DNA from: Proteus mirabilis ATCC 29906
GTDB taxonomy: Bacteria > Pseudomonadota > Gammaproteobacteria > Enterobacterales > Enterobacteriaceae
Length of the DNA: 64,000 nt
Direction: 5' to 3'
Assembly: GCF_000160755.1 (NCBI RefSeq)
Contig: NZ_GG668578.1
Span: forward strand, 331,047-395,046
Below, piece by piece: positions 30,142-41,979 of this stretch; the stretch's first letter is position 1; every line of letters begins with the position of its first letter. Position numbers and translations under genes: made by a program. The notes below the pieces were generated by a model. The model made no database searches and was not told the origin of the DNA. It was given only the letters and a program-made list of their open reading frames with translations.

Positions 30142-31299
30142 TTAATAACGAGGTTTTAAACAAACGCGGATATCAGGGCCGATTTGTTGAAGAGAATCTA
30201 TTGTAAATTCAGGGGATTCAGATAATGACGACAGTGGTGAAATGGATAATAAACCTCGAGCATCATCGCCTAAAATTTTCGGAGCAATATAAATGATAAG
30301 CTCATCAACAAGACCAAGCTCTAATAGTGCGCCAGCAAAATGTGCGCCACTCTCAACCCATATACTATTAATATTGCGTTTACCTAACTGCATCATTAAT
30401 AACACTAAATCGACACTACTATTTTTGCCATTAGTAGGAAGCAAAATTTCTGAGACATCACCTTGCCAATCTTCTTGCTGAGAGTGAGTCCGAGCAAGCA
30501 AGCACTCACCTGCAAGTTGTGTAATTTTATAGTCGGGAGTTACCCTATTTTGGCTATCGGTAATAATGCGAATAGGCTGGCGTAATGACTCTAGTGGATA
30601 AATCGCTTTTATCTCATCGGATAATACTTCCCAACGCACATTCATTGCAGGATCATCGGCTAAAACAGTGGCACTCGTTGTTAAAATAGCACTAGCTTGC
30701 GCGCGAAAGTTTTGCACATCTTGTCGCGAAGCGTTAGAGGTTATCCATTGACTTTCCCCTGATGCTAATGCCGTTTTACCGTCTAAAGAGGCGGCCAGTT
30801 TTAATTGGATATAAGGAAACCCTGTTCTCATACGTTTAAAAAAGCCGATATTCAATTTTTCAGCTTCTTGCATTAATACGCCATGAGAAACATCAATACC
30901 TGCAGCGACTAATTTATGTAAACCACGTCCTGCCACTTGAGGATTGGGATCTTGCATTGCAGCAACAACACGTTTTACCCCGGCGTTGATTAAAGCATCA
31001 GCACAAGGAGGCGTTTTACCAAAGTGGCTACATGGCTCAAGCGTAACATAGACGGTAGCACCTTTGGCATTTTCACCCGCCATATTTAATGCATTCACTT
31101 CGGCATGTGGACCACCTGCATGATGGTGATAACCTTCACCTATAATCTTCCCTTCTTTCACAATCACGCATCCCACATTTGGGTTAGGTGATGTTGTAAA
31201 ACGTCCTAATGCAGCTAACTCTATCGCTCGACGCATATAGGTTTCATCATTAGCCGGCTCATTGCTCGTAGGATTGTTGCTGTTGTTAATTGTCATCAT
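30142..31299 (-). CDS. ribD: Bifunctional riboflavin deaminase/reductase RibD
   Basis: Carries out two steps of riboflavin synthesis: deamination of the aminopyrimidine, then NADPH-dependent reduction of the ribosyl side chain. The N-terminal deaminase domain has the zinc motif PHAEVNAL ... LEPCSHFGKTPPC; the C-terminal reductase domain has LKLAASLDGKTAL and WVESGAHFAGALLE. The start is uncertain. ATGs at 31299 and 31296 give an extra N-terminus of about 20 Asn-rich residues compared with E. coli, an in-frame TTG at 31326 is possible, and none has a clear ribosome site. Downstream of nrdR. Confidence 0.94.
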   Translation of the reverse strand: MMTINNSNNPTSNEPANDETYMRRAIELAALGRFTTSPNPNVGCVIVKEGKIIGEGYHHHAGGPHAEVNALNMAGENAKGATVYVTLEPCSHFGKTPPCADALINAGVKRVVAAMQDPNPQVAGRGLHKLVAAGIDVSHGVLMQEAEKLNIGFFKRMRTGFPYIQLKLAASLDGKTALASGESQWITSNASRQDVQNFRAQASAILTTSATVLADDPAMNVRWEVLSDEIKAIYPLESLRQPIRIITDSQNRVTPDYKITQLAGECLLARTHSQQEDWQGDVSEILLPTNGKNSSVDLVLLMMQLGKRNINSIWVESGAHFAGALLELGLVDELIIYIAPKILGDDARGLLSISPLSSLSESPEFTIDSLQQIGPDIRVCLKPRY

Positions 31300-31347
31300 A
31301 GATTTATTATTTATCGTTATTTTCAAATAGTCGTGTGAAGCGAATGA

Positions 31348-31797
31348 TTAATCTTGTAATTTTGCAATTTCTTCGCCAAAATCGCGCACATCTTCAAAAC
31401 TGCGATAAACCGAAGCAAAACGGATATAAGCAACTTTATCCAGTTTCTTTAGTTGTTCCATAACAAAATTACCGATCTGTTTGGAAGGTATCTCTCTTTC
31501 GCCCGTAGCCCTTAATTGTGATTTGATATGATTAATAGCAGCTTCAACATCATCAGAACTCACAGGGCGTTTTTCTAATGCTTTGAGCATTCCTCTACGT
31601 AGCTTTTCTTCATCAAAAGGCTCACGGATTTCATCACTTTTCACAACACGAGGCATCACAAGCTCTGCGACTTCAAAGGTAGTAAAGCGCTCATGGCAAA
31701 CAAGGCATTGACGACGACGGCGCACTTGTGAGCCATCACCAACAAGTCTCGAATCAATTACTTTGGTATCTACGGCTGTGCAAAATGGACAATGCAT
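31348..31797 (-). CDS. nrdR: Transcriptional repressor NrdR
   Basis: An ATP/dATP-sensing repressor of ribonucleotide reductase operons. The 149-residue protein begins MHCPFC; four cysteines (3, 6 and the CLVC pair near 31-34) form a zinc ribbon, followed by an ATP-cone domain ([23 protein letters not shown]). The ATG at 31797 matches the family; the longer frame lacks support. It heads the nrdR-ribD unit. Confidence 0.97.
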   Translation of the reverse strand: MHCPFCTAVDTKVIDSRLVGDGSQVRRRRQCLVCHERFTTFEVAELVMPRVVKSDEIREPFDEEKLRRGMLKALEKRPVSSDDVEAAINHIKSQLRATGEREIPSKQIGNFVMEQLKKLDKVAYIRFASVYRSFEDVRDFGEEIAKLQD

Positions 31798-31849
31798 AGT
31801 TATTCCTACTGTTGACAAAACTCCTAAACAGTGTACCTGTTCAGTGAAC

Positions 31850-31888
31850 AAAAAACACCCTGTCAGTCATTAACTGGCAGGGTGTTTG
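31850..31888 (-). terminator. Terminator of the yajC-secD-secF operon
   Basis: AAACACCCTGTCAG (31853-31866) pairs with CTGGCAGGGTGTTT (31874-31887) with one mismatch. On the minus strand it runs into a T run, just after secF. Confidence 0.85.
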
Positions 31889-31915
31889 CGATGTTTATGT
31901 CAGAAAAACGCTCTA

Positions 31916-32884
31916 TTAAGGTAAGAGTGTTGTCTGATCTGCACCCTCTTTTTCCACTTTTTGAACAATCAGGTGTTCGCGTTTCATGCCCATTTTCAGT
32001 GCTAATGCAGAAGCCACATAAATAGATGAAACAGTACCGAATGAAACACCGATTAACATCACTAAAGAGAAGCCTTTAAGCATTGAACCACCAAAGATAT
32101 AGAGCATCAACACAACTAATAATGTTGTTGCTGATGTCATGATGGTACGGCTTAATGTCTGTGTTAGTGAAACGTTCATGATCTCATAAGAGGTACCACG
32201 ACGAATTTTACGGAAATTCTCACGAATACGATCTGATACCACGATACTATCATTCAAGGAATAACCGATAACAGACATCAATGACGCGACAATGGTTAAA
32301 TCAACCTCAATTTGGAAGAGTGATAAAATACCCAAAGTGATCACCACGTCATGGGCAAGTGAAATAACAGCCCCTAATGCTAGACGCCACTCAAAACGGA
32401 ATCCAACATAGATCAGAATACAGATAAGTGCAGAAAGTAACGCCATTGCCCCTGTTTGAGCCAATTCACTCCCGACACTTGGCCCAACAAATTCAATACG
32501 TTTGACTGTTGCATCATTATCAATTTCAACATTGATAATATCGATGACTTTCTTACCTAATTCTTGACCAGCCTGTCCTTCAACAGGAGGCATACGCACC
32601 ATAATATCGCGGCTGCTACCAAAGTTTTGTAACAGAGGATCTTTATAGCCGGCGGCTGCCAAGCTATCACGCATTTTATCTAGATCGGCCGGTTGACTGA
32701 GATTGATCTCAATAACCGTTCCTCCAGTAAAATCTAATCCCCAGTTAAATCCTTTCACGGAAATGATAGCAATAGATGCTACCAAAAGCAGAAACGAAAT
32801 AGTAAAGGCGACGTTGTCCCAACGCATAAAGTCAATGACTTTACGACCATGGTTTAATTGTTCAACAGTATAATCCTGTGCCAC
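31916..32884 (-). CDS. secF: Protein translocase subunit SecF
   Basis: With SecD and YajC, SecF couples the proton gradient to the late steps of Sec export and binds SecYEG. It is an RND-family protein with six predicted helices. The 322-residue product begins [15 protein letters not shown] after a GTG start at 32884 preceded by AAGGAG; the 15-codon longer frame overlaps secD and has no family support. Conserved [15 protein letters not shown] and [16 protein letters not shown] blocks are present. 10 bases separate it from secD. Confidence 0.96.
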   Translation of the reverse strand: MAQDYTVEQLNHGRKVIDFMRWDNVAFTISFLLLVASIAIISVKGFNWGLDFTGGTVIEINLSQPADLDKMRDSLAAAGYKDPLLQNFGSSRDIMVRMPPVEGQAGQELGKKVIDIINVEIDNDATVKRIEFVGPSVGSELAQTGAMALLSALICILIYVGFRFEWRLALGAVISLAHDVVITLGILSLFQIEVDLTIVASLMSVIGYSLNDSIVVSDRIRENFRKIRRGTSYEIMNVSLTQTLSRTIMTSATTLLVVLMLYIFGGSMLKGFSLVMLIGVSFGTVSSIYVASALALKMGMKREHLIVQKVEKEGADQTTLLP

Positions 32885-32894
32885 AACGTGCTCC

Positions 32895-34742
32895 TTAAAT
32901 AGACAGTTTCTTGATGCGTTTACCGCCATACAGCAGGTTTACAATCGCACGTGTACCCACAATAGCGGTAAACATGGATGTCGCAACCCCGATAGCAGTT
33001 GTGATAGCAAACCCTTTAATGGAGCCAGTACCGACTGCATAAAGGATCACGGCAGTAATTAACGTGGTTAAGTTCGCATCAATAATACTGGAGAAGGCAC
33101 CTTTATAACCTTCATGGATAGCTTGTTGTACTGAGCGACCATTACGTAACTCTTCTTTAATACGCTCGTTGATCAGTACGTTAGCATCGACCGCAACCGC
33201 AAGGGTTAAGACAATACCCGCAATACCAGGCATGGTTAACGTTGCACCGGGTAATAATGACATGACCCCCACAATTAACACCAAGTTTGCTAATAGCGCC
33301 GTACTCGCGATCACACCAAATTTACGATAATAAATAATCATAAAGGCAACAGAGGCTATCAGACCCCATAAACAAGCTTCTAAACCTTGAGTTATGTTCT
33401 GAAGACCTAATGTTGGCCCAATGGTTCTCTCTTCAACGATTTGAATAGGTGCAATCAATGCCCCAGCACGTAATAACAGAGATAATTGACGTGCTTCATT
33501 CGCATTAGAGATACCAGTAATGCGGAAGTTATTACCTAAACGGGTTTGAATATTAGCCACATTAATAACTTCTTCATTTTTTACCAAAATTGCGCGATCG
33601 TTTTCATCACGTTTACCGCTGTCTTTATACTCTACAAAAAGAGTAGCCATCGGTTTACCGACGTTATCTTTGGTAAAGTTAGACATAATAGAGCCACCAG
33701 CACTATCAAGTGAAATACTTACTTGAGGCTGGCCGTACTCATCGGCTTGTGACGTTGAATCGGTAATATGGTCACCCGTCAATACAACACGTTTATAAAG
33801 AATGGTTGGTCTACCATCTCGAGTGTATTTCACTTCTGAGTCACCCGGGATGCGTCCTGTTTCTAAGGCGGAAGGATCAACATTAGTATTCACTAAACGG
33901 AATTCTAATGTTGCTGTTGCACCTAGGATTTCTTTCGCACGAGCCGTATCTTGAATACCCGGTAATTCAACAACAATGCGGTCAGCACCTTGGCGTTGAA
34001 CTAATGGCTCAGCAACCCCTAATTGGTTGACACGGTTACGTAGGATGGTGATATTTTGTTGTACCGCATAAGTACGCGCATCACGTAAACGCTCGTCGGT
34101 AAAAATAGCTTTTAACGAGTTATTATCCCCATTTCTAAAAATGAGATCTTGGTTACGACGCGCAAGATAATCTGATGCTTTAGAACGGTCATCAGCGTTG
34201 CGGAAACGGATTTCAACACCATAATTATCCGTTTTGCGGATAGAAGAATATGGAATGCCTTCGTCACGTAATAAAGTACGTAAACTATCAACATTTTGTT
34301 CTTGAAGTTTACCTAACGCGGTTTCCATATCAACTTCCATTAAGAAGTGAACACCACCACGTAAGTCTAACCCTAATTTCATCGGCTCACCGCCAATGGC
34401 TTCTAACCATTTTGGCGTAGCTGGTGCAAGGTTAAGTGCAACAACGAACTTGTCACCTAACGCAGGTAACAACGCTTCACGGGCACGTAACTGAATGTCA
34501 GGGTTACTGAAACGAGCCAAAATCGCACCATTTTCAAGGGCGATTGATTTCGCTTCAATTTTTTCTTTATCTAATAAAGATCGAACTTGATCCAGTGTTT
34601 GCTCATTGGCGGCGGTTCCCCGCGCGCCAGTGATTTGAACAGCCGGATCCTCACCATATAGGTTAGGAAGTGCGTAAAGCAGACCGATGAGGATAGCGAA
34701 TATCAACATCAGATACTTCCACAAAGGATAACGGTTTAGCAC
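32895..34742 (-). CDS. secD: Protein translocase subunit SecD
   Basis: The large RND-type partner of SecF, 615 residues as in E. coli. One N-terminal helix is followed by a long periplasmic domain (P1) of about 400 residues containing [22 protein letters not shown], then five more helices with the [13 protein letters not shown] motif. It acts from the periplasmic side to release and pull preproteins. Second gene of yajC-secD-secF. Confidence 0.98.
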   Translation of the reverse strand: MLNRYPLWKYLMLIFAILIGLLYALPNLYGEDPAVQITGARGTAANEQTLDQVRSLLDKEKIEAKSIALENGAILARFSNPDIQLRAREALLPALGDKFVVALNLAPATPKWLEAIGGEPMKLGLDLRGGVHFLMEVDMETALGKLQEQNVDSLRTLLRDEGIPYSSIRKTDNYGVEIRFRNADDRSKASDYLARRNQDLIFRNGDNNSLKAIFTDERLRDARTYAVQQNITILRNRVNQLGVAEPLVQRQGADRIVVELPGIQDTARAKEILGATATLEFRLVNTNVDPSALETGRIPGDSEVKYTRDGRPTILYKRVVLTGDHITDSTSQADEYGQPQVSISLDSAGGSIMSNFTKDNVGKPMATLFVEYKDSGKRDENDRAILVKNEEVINVANIQTRLGNNFRITGISNANEARQLSLLLRAGALIAPIQIVEERTIGPTLGLQNITQGLEACLWGLIASVAFMIIYYRKFGVIASTALLANLVLIVGVMSLLPGATLTMPGIAGIVLTLAVAVDANVLINERIKEELRNGRSVQQAIHEGYKGAFSSIIDANLTTLITAVILYAVGTGSIKGFAITTAIGVATSMFTAIVGTRAIVNLLYGGKRIKKLSI

Positions 34743-34774
34743 GGCAGTTCCCTTTTCCCTTTGGGGAAATCAAA

Positions 34775-35110
34775 TTAAATAGCTTTCATTGTGCCTTTTG
34801 GTAATACAGCGGCAACAAAGTCACGTTTGATAGTTACTTCAGTTGTTTCATTCAGAGCAACAACGATATAGCCGTTATCTGAAACTTTAACAACGCGGCC
34901 GATTAAACCACCAGTAGTTAACACTTCATCACCTTTACCGATAGATTCCATCAGTTTACGGTGTTCTTTAGTACGTTTTTGCTGAGGACGTAGGATCATA
35001 AAATAGAAAATTAAAATAAAGATCACTAACATCGGTAAAATAGACATAAAGCTTGCTTCAGGTGCTGCTTGTCCAGCAGAAGCAACAGCATCAGAAATGA
35101 AAAAACTCAT
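34775..35110 (-). CDS. yajC: Preprotein translocase subunit YajC
   Basis: A small single-span inner-membrane protein (111 residues) that associates with SecDF. The membrane helix (MLVIFILIFYFMILRPQQKR) is followed by a basic cytoplasmic tail with the typical GDEVLTTGGLIGRV. It lies 32 bases before secD; the strongly expressed start is the only ATG in a fitting place. Confidence 0.96.
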   Translation of the reverse strand: MSFFISDAVASAGQAAPEASFMSILPMLVIFILIFYFMILRPQQKRTKEHRKLMESIGKGDEVLTTGGLIGRVVKVSDNGYIVVALNETTEVTIKRDFVAAVLPKGTMKAI

Positions 35111-35196
35111 TCACTTTTTCCTCATTGTTGTCGATATCGACGATACTCAAGTTATAAGCCCAATATCATACACAGAATTGGGCTTTCTCGTATACA

Positions 35197-36339
<1,143 letters not shown>

Positions 36340-36520
36340 TCATCCTCCAAGCATCAGAAAAACAGTCCAATGCATAATAAAAACAGCACATTCTAATCAT
36401 TTGTTAGACGGCTGTATATGTTACATCAACAAAAGCTGTGCTTAGTCAAAGAGATCAAGCAGCAAAGTTGACATAACCGGTCATAAAATGAAAAAAAACG
36501 TTAAAAAATAGAATAAAGCC

Positions 36521-37594
36521 CTACTCTTCACCCACTTTTTCATTGATAGCTAAAGGATTACGCGTAATAAACATCGCATCACCATAACTGAAAAAACGAT
36601 ACTTCTGTTCAACCGCTACGTTATAAGCATTCATGGTATTTTTATAACCAGCAAATGCAGAAACCAGCATAATTAAGGTTGATTCTGGCAAATGGAAGTT
36701 AGTTATCAAAGCATCAATAACTTGATATTGGTAACCTGGATAAATAAAAATTTGCGTATCATCAAAAAAAGGAGCAATTAATGCATCTTTGGCTGCTTTA
36801 GCCGCACTCTCTAAAGAGCGAACAGACGTTGTACCCACGGCAATCACTCGATTACCTCGTGCCTTACAAGCAAGCACGGCATCTACCACCTCTTGAGGGA
36901 CTTCTGCATACTCGGAATGCATAGTGTGTTCTTCGATATTATCCACACGAACAGGCTGGAAAGTGCCAGCACCAACATGCAAAGTGACAAAGGCCATCTC
37001 AACGCCTTTGTTACGTAACGCTTCTAATAACGGCTCATCAAAATGCAATCCGGCTGTGGGTGCAGCTACTGCACCGGGACGCTCATTATAGACCGTTTGA
37101 TAAAGCTCTTTATCGGATCTTTCATCTGGACGATCAATATAAGGAGGAAGAGGCATATGACCGATACTATTTAAAATAGTCAGCACATCTCTTTCATCAT
37201 CAAAACGGATTTCAAATAGTGTATCATGGCGTGCAATCATGGTTGCTTGTACACTTTCGTCTTCCCCTAAAATCAGTGATGCGCCCTCTTTGGGTGATTT
37301 TGATGCACGAACATGGGCTAACACACGATGTTCATCTAGCATACGCTCCACTAATACTTCTATCTTGCCACCGGAGGCTTTACGACCATAAATACGCGCG
37401 GGGATCACTCTAGTATTATTAAATACAAGTAAATCACCGGCATTGAGTTTATCTAATACATCCGTAAAGACACCGTGAGATAAATTGCCCGTTTTCCCCT
37501 CTAGGGATAATAATCGGCACCCACTACGTTGGGGGTGAGGATAGTGAGCAATTAAGGACTCAGGCAGGTCAAATCTAAAATCGGATACACGCAT
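36521..37594 (-). CDS. queA: S-adenosylmethionine:tRNA ribosyltransferase-isomerase
   Basis: Forms epoxyqueuosine on tRNA by adding the ribosyl part of S-adenosylmethionine to preQ1. The 357-residue protein starts [20 protein letters not shown] and holds [26 protein letters not shown] and [12 protein letters not shown], all family blocks. It lies 181 bases upstream of tgt, with no clear terminator between. Confidence 0.98.
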   Translation of the reverse strand: MRVSDFRFDLPESLIAHYPHPQRSGCRLLSLEGKTGNLSHGVFTDVLDKLNAGDLLVFNNTRVIPARIYGRKASGGKIEVLVERMLDEHRVLAHVRASKSPKEGASLILGEDESVQATMIARHDTLFEIRFDDERDVLTILNSIGHMPLPPYIDRPDERSDKELYQTVYNERPGAVAAPTAGLHFDEPLLEALRNKGVEMAFVTLHVGAGTFQPVRVDNIEEHTMHSEYAEVPQEVVDAVLACKARGNRVIAVGTTSVRSLESAAKAAKDALIAPFFDDTQIFIYPGYQYQVIDALITNFHLPESTLIMLVSAFAGYKNTMNAYNVAVEQKYRFFSYGDAMFITRNPLAINEKVGEE

Positions 37595-37701
37595 AATTAA
37601 ACGACTACTTTCATAAAAAACAGGCGCACTAGTCTAGTGCTGCATGTTAATCAGTGCAACAAAGAAGCACTTTTTTATTTAAAAAGCGCTATGATAGTAC
37701 A

Positions 37702-38289
37702 ATGAACTATCTTGCTCACTTACACCTCGCCTTTAGAGCGAAAAGCTCCTTATTAGGCAATATGATGGCGGACTATGTAAAAGGTACGCCGAGTAACGAT
37801 TACAGCCAAGCGGTAATTGACGGCATTCGCATGCATAGGCGTATTGATGTGCTGACTGATACTCATCCATTAGTTAAACAAGCTCGACAACTTTTTCCGA
37901 ATGAATACCGCCGCGTTGCACCCATTACTTTGGATATATTTTGGGATCATTTTCTCTCACTACATTGGGATAAATTTGAACCTGACATACCGCTCTTGGA
38001 ATTTGTTACTTATGTGCGCAATACCATTGAACCGGATTTATGGCGAACTCCGGAAAAATTTCAAGAGCTCAATGAATATTTATGGCCCCAAGCGTGGTTG
38101 ACTCGTTATGCTGATAAAACTTATATAGCACAGACGTTAAAAGGCATGGCAAAAAGAAGACCGCGTTTAAGTGCGCTTGCAGGCTCTTATATTGCACTAG
38201 AAACGCATTATAAAGAGTTAAGTGAGATTTTTTGGCAATTTTATCCACAATTGTTAGAAAGAGCACAACATCATCAGCTGGATGACTGA
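37702..38289 (+). CDS. acpH: ACP phosphodiesterase AcpH
   Basis: Removes the phosphopantetheine arm from acyl carrier protein. The 195-residue protein starts MNYLAHLHLA and carries HRRIDVLTDTHP with the His/Asp residues of the HD-like site, plus DIFWDHFLSLHW. The ATG at 37702 matches the E. coli start; the longer in-frame leader does not. Divergent from queA, as in E. coli. Confidence 0.93.
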   Translation: MNYLAHLHLAFRAKSSLLGNMMADYVKGTPSNDYSQAVIDGIRMHRRIDVLTDTHPLVKQARQLFPNEYRRVAPITLDIFWDHFLSLHWDKFEPDIPLLEFVTYVRNTIEPDLWRTPEKFQELNEYLWPQAWLTRYADKTYIAQTLKGMAKRRPRLSALAGSYIALETHYKELSEIFWQFYPQLLERAQHHQLDD

Positions 38290-38699
38290 TACATTAAGGC
38301 TCTTTTTATTCATCTGTTTGTCATGGTTAAGCATTACATTGAATCGAGCAAACAGAGACTACGTCAATTTATCTTTTTATTGGTAACGATCCGTTAACAA
38401 GCGTAGTATTCATTTATAAAGTTGATTAGAATAGATAGTTATACAAGGAGTCATAAATAAGTCATTTTTGTTGTATAAAGTTCATCGTTATAACCTATCA
38501 AATAGATTGTTCTGTATGATTTTATCAATAACGATTGATTATTTATGCTGTATACATCATTTAAAAACAGGGCATCACCCTAAATTTAAAAACAGGGTAT
38601 CCCCTAAATTTACTCTAAATAGTTCGAGTGAACGCAGTCAACAACGCGACAACTTGAAATATGACGAGTATAAACTCTTTCAATTTACAGGAGTACATT
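38290..38699. other. Intergenic region, acpH to peroxiredoxin gene
   Basis: 410 bases with the peroxiredoxin promoter. A tandem near-repeat lies at 38560-38608. No terminator with a T run follows acpH closely. A longer open frame across the end of this region is a shadow of the peroxiredoxin gene and was not accepted. Confidence 0.55.
38560..38608 (+). repeat. Tandem near-repeat upstream of the peroxiredoxin gene
   Basis: Two adjacent copies of about 25 bases (38560-38584 and 38585-38608), each running TTTAAAAACAGGG then AT, Cs and TAAA, differ at about three positions. They lie 90-140 bases upstream of the gene, where a regulator could bind. Confidence 0.7.
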
Positions 38700-39302
38700 A
38701 TGGTTCTGGTTACTCGCAAAGCCCCAGATTTCACAGCAGCTGCTGTTTTAGGTAACGGTGAAATTGTTAATGATTTTAACCTGCATTCATTTATCAAAGG
38801 CAAACCTGCGGTTATTTTCTTCTGGCCAATGGACTTCACTTTTGTTTGCCCTTCAGAACTGATTGCATTTGATCACCGTTTTGAAGAGTTCCAAAAACGT
38901 GGTGTTGAAATCATCGGCGTTTCTATGGACTCAGAATTCGTACATAACGCATGGCGTAAAACAGCTATCGATGATGGCGGTATTGGTGAAGTAAGATACC
39001 CAATGGTTGCTGATATCAAACACGATATCATTAAAGCATACGGTATCGAACATCCAGAAGCGGGTGTTGCACTACGTGGTTCATTCCTAATCGACAAAGA
39101 AGGTGTCGTTCGTCACCAAGTGGTAAACGACCTGCCATTAGGCCGTAATATTGACGAAATGATCCGTATGGTTGATGCACTACAATTCCACGAAGAGCAC
39201 GGTGATGTTTGCCCTGCACAATGGGAAAAAGGCCAAGAAGGTATGGGCGCATCTCCAGACGGTGTTGCTAAATATCTGAAAGCGAACTCAGGCAAACTGT
39301 AA
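38700..39302 (+). CDS. Typical 2-Cys peroxiredoxin (AhpC/TSA family)
   Basis: Reduces hydrogen peroxide and organic peroxides. The 200-residue chain has the peroxidatic Cys50 in DFTFVCPSE and the resolving Cys171 in HGDVCPAQW, so it is a typical 2-Cys enzyme of the Prx1/AhpC1 type. It is distinct from the 187-residue E. coli AhpC and there is no ahpF beside it, so thioredoxin is the likely reductant (inference). The ATG at 38700 follows ACAGGAG. Monocistronic, with a strong terminator. Confidence 0.93.
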   Translation: MVLVTRKAPDFTAAAVLGNGEIVNDFNLHSFIKGKPAVIFFWPMDFTFVCPSELIAFDHRFEEFQKRGVEIIGVSMDSEFVHNAWRKTAIDDGGIGEVRYPMVADIKHDIIKAYGIEHPEAGVALRGSFLIDKEGVVRHQVVNDLPLGRNIDEMIRMVDALQFHEEHGDVCPAQWEKGQEGMGASPDGVAKYLKANSGKL

Positions 39303-39331
39303 TATTCCAGTAAGCTAAACAAATATTTGCT

Positions 39332-39358
39332 AAAAGCCTGTGAAAACAGGCTTTTTTA
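39332..39358 (+). terminator. Terminator of the peroxiredoxin gene
   Basis: A stem of AAAGCCTGT and ACAGGCTTT is followed by TTTATT. Confidence 0.9.
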
Positions 39359-39359
39359 T

Positions 39360-39604
39360 TAATACTCCATCTATTCTTTTGCCTTTCAACTCAATTTATT
39401 AAGATTACTATTTGTACATAACATTATTATTTATTCGCTTAAAGATGATTTTGTGATCATCTCTTCAAAAAAAATTCTCGTCATTAATAACTTCTCTCTA
39501 TACTTATTGTTACGTAATTGTTAACCACATTAATACTAGCGTATACACACCTACTTTCACTTATCTCTATTGAAACTAACCCACTGTTATTAATGGATAT
39601 AATC
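39360..39604. other. Upstream region of ggt
   Basis: About 245 AT-rich bases holding the ggt promoter. An in-frame TTG at 39518 extends the ggt frame upstream, but that leader does not resemble a signal peptide. Nothing else was seen. Confidence 0.5.
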
Positions 39605-41365
39605 ATGATTACTATAAAAAAAACGCACCTGCTGTTACTTACCACACTTTTTTCACCTGCACTCTATGCCGCCTATGAGCCAGCGGTTGAAGCACAACAA
39701 GGTATGGTGGTCTCTTCACAACATTTAGCCTCACAAGTAGGAAAAGATATTTTGCAAAAAGGAGGGAATGCCATTGATGCAGCTGTTGCTGTTGGCTATG
39801 CACAAGCTGTGGTAAATGCTTGTTGTGGAAATATTGGCGGTGGTGGTTTTATGACTATACACCTTGCTGATGGCACCAATACCTTTATTAATTTTCGAGA
39901 AACGGCGCCTACGGCAGCATCTAAAAATATGTATTTAGATAAAGACGGTAACTTGATTAAAGAGGCAAGCCTATACGGCTATCTTGCCTCAGGGGTGCCG
40001 GGTACAGTGAAAGGACTTGATGCAGCATTAGAAAAATATGGCACTCTTTCACGCCAAGAAGTGATGGCTCCCGCTATTAAACTAGCCAGAGAAGGCTATA
40101 TTTTAACCCGTGCTGATACTGACGTATTAGACACCACCACAGAGCGATTTAAACAAGATCCTGAATCAGCAAAAATTTTCTTAAAGCCTGATGGAACACC
40201 ATGGCAGCCTGGCGATCGCCTCATTCAAACAGACTTAGCCAATACACTTGAACTTATCGCCAACCAAGGTGCTGATGCTTTCTATCAAGGGGAAATCCCT
40301 AAAAAAGTAGAACAAGCTTCAAAACAGCATAATGGGTTATTAACCAAAGAAGATTTTGCGAACTTCACTATTACCGAAACACCTCCCATTACCTGTACTT
40401 ATCGAGGTTATGAATTTATCTCTGCTCCTCCTCCCAGTTCAGGGGGCGTCACTATTTGCCAAACACTGAATATTTTAGAAGGCTACGATCTGAAATCGAT
40501 GGGTTTTAACTCTGCCGAATATGTTCACACGCTCACAGAAGCTATGCGTCATGCTTATATGGATAGAAACACCTTTCTTGGCGATCCGCAATTTATAAAC
40601 AATCCAACAGAAAAGTTATTAAGTAAAGCCTACGCCGCAGAGCTTCGCCAACAAATTACACCGAATAAAGCCACCCCATCAGAAAAGGTACAACCCGGTA
40701 TTGCACCTCATGAAAGCCCTGAAACCACACATTATTCGGTGATTGATAAAGATGGTAATGCCGTTTCAACCACTTACACCATCAATGGTCGTTTTGGTGC
40801 TGTCGTTATCGCACCGGGGACTGGCTTTTTCCTCAATAATGAGATGGATGATTTTACAACTAAAGTTGGCGAGAAAAATCTTTATGGCTTAGTACAAGGT
40901 GAACGAAATAGTATTGCCCCATTAAAACGTCCACTGTCCTCAATGAGTCCAACCATTGTGACTAAAGATGGCAAACCCTTTCTTGTATTAGGCTCACCGG
41001 GAGGCTCTCGTATTATCTCAATCACCTTACAAACGGCACTTAATATTATTGAGTTTGGTATGTCCCCCCAAGAAGCCGTCAATAGCCCTCGAATTCATCA
41101 TCAATGGCTACCTGATGAGGTTTATTATGAACAACGAGGATTATCAAAAGATACCTTAGAAAAACTTTCTGCCATGGGATATAAAATGGTCGAACAAACG
41201 CCATGGGGCGCGGCTGAATTGATTATGGTCGGCCTTCCAGGAGAACAAGGAGTGATCCCTGCTTCGTCAGGTAATGATTCTGCTGTTTCAGGGGCGATAC
41301 GCGAAGGTTATCTTTATGGTTCAAATGATGTTCGACGTCCAGCAGGTAAAGCCGTGGGCTACTAA
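39605..41365 (+). CDS. ggt: Gamma-glutamyltransferase (periplasmic, self-processing)
   Basis: Hydrolyses or transfers the gamma-glutamyl group of glutathione and related compounds in the periplasm; strong activity is a known trait of Proteus. The 586-residue precursor has a Sec signal peptide ending near LYA (residue 22). The autocatalytic cleavage point and nucleophile is Thr374 in PETTHYSVIDKDGNAV, which splits the large and small subunits. The SPGGSR block that binds the substrate carboxylate follows. The ATG at 39605 is preferred, with GGATA 6 bases upstream; ATG 39593 is the alternative. Single gene with its own terminator. Confidence 0.95.
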   Translation: MITIKKTHLLLLTTLFSPALYAAYEPAVEAQQGMVVSSQHLASQVGKDILQKGGNAIDAAVAVGYAQAVVNACCGNIGGGGFMTIHLADGTNTFINFRETAPTAASKNMYLDKDGNLIKEASLYGYLASGVPGTVKGLDAALEKYGTLSRQEVMAPAIKLAREGYILTRADTDVLDTTTERFKQDPESAKIFLKPDGTPWQPGDRLIQTDLANTLELIANQGADAFYQGEIPKKVEQASKQHNGLLTKEDFANFTITETPPITCTYRGYEFISAPPPSSGGVTICQTLNILEGYDLKSMGFNSAEYVHTLTEAMRHAYMDRNTFLGDPQFINNPTEKLLSKAYAAELRQQITPNKATPSEKVQPGIAPHESPETTHYSVIDKDGNAVSTTYTINGRFGAVVIAPGTGFFLNNEMDDFTTKVGEKNLYGLVQGERNSIAPLKRPLSSMSPTIVTKDGKPFLVLGSPGGSRIISITLQTALNIIEFGMSPQEAVNSPRIHHQWLPDEVYYEQRGLSKDTLEKLSAMGYKMVEQTPWGAAELIMVGLPGEQGVIPASSGNDSAVSGAIREGYLYGSNDVRRPAGKAVGY

Positions 41366-41392
41366 CCATAAAATTATATAATACCATTGGCA

Positions 41393-41432
41393 AAAGAAAC
41401 CTTCTCTTTATTAGACAAGGTTTCTTTTTTTA
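41393..41432 (+). terminator. Terminator of ggt
   Basis: An 11-bp stem of AAAGAAACCTT and AAGGTTTCTTT is followed by a run of Ts. Confidence 0.9.
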
Positions 41433-41979
41433 TGAAAATGATCTCGTCACTGTTTTACAATTTATTAATATCTTTTTTTATTAATAATAATCAAGATTCA
41501 TTTTTCATTAAATAAATAATTAATATTAAATATCAATTCATCATTAAAACAATAATTTCAAACGTAATATAAGAACAAATATCTTTATATTCTATTTAAA
41601 TAATAGAATATATATAAACAATATTAATTATCCTTCGTAATTACAGATAAGAACAATAATCACTTAATTTAATTTTTTAACTAACGATAATTAATTTTAT
41701 TTCTATGATTGCAGTCACAGAATAAATTTTTTAATAACCACAATATCATAATGGTTAATGAAAAATACGTAAAAACCGAATGTAACATATTGTAAATACA
41801 AATATTTAACAATTCACCACAAGCTATTTTCAGTAATAAAAAGTGTTGATAACTATTATATCTATTCTAAACCAATCGTTATTATATTTTATATACAACG
41901 AAAAACAAGTAGAGAAAAGAACACATTTATCATCACAACTTATTTCTTATTTAAATTAGTTAAGCGGAGATAAATATTA
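41433..41979. other. Long AT-rich leader of the ydh operon
   Basis: Nearly 550 bases of extremely AT-rich DNA without a credible gene. A possible Fnr-like site at 41846-41859 (TTGAT, four bases, ATTAT) matches eight of ten consensus positions. E. coli ydhYVWXUT is Fnr-activated and nitrate-repressed, so anaerobic control is expected. The site is weak and the composition makes chance matches likely. Confidence 0.35.

Noticed and set aside
38468-38755. A 95-residue frame upstream of the peroxiredoxin gene
   Set aside because: It overlaps the peroxiredoxin start in another frame, has no ribosome site and runs through the tandem repeat.
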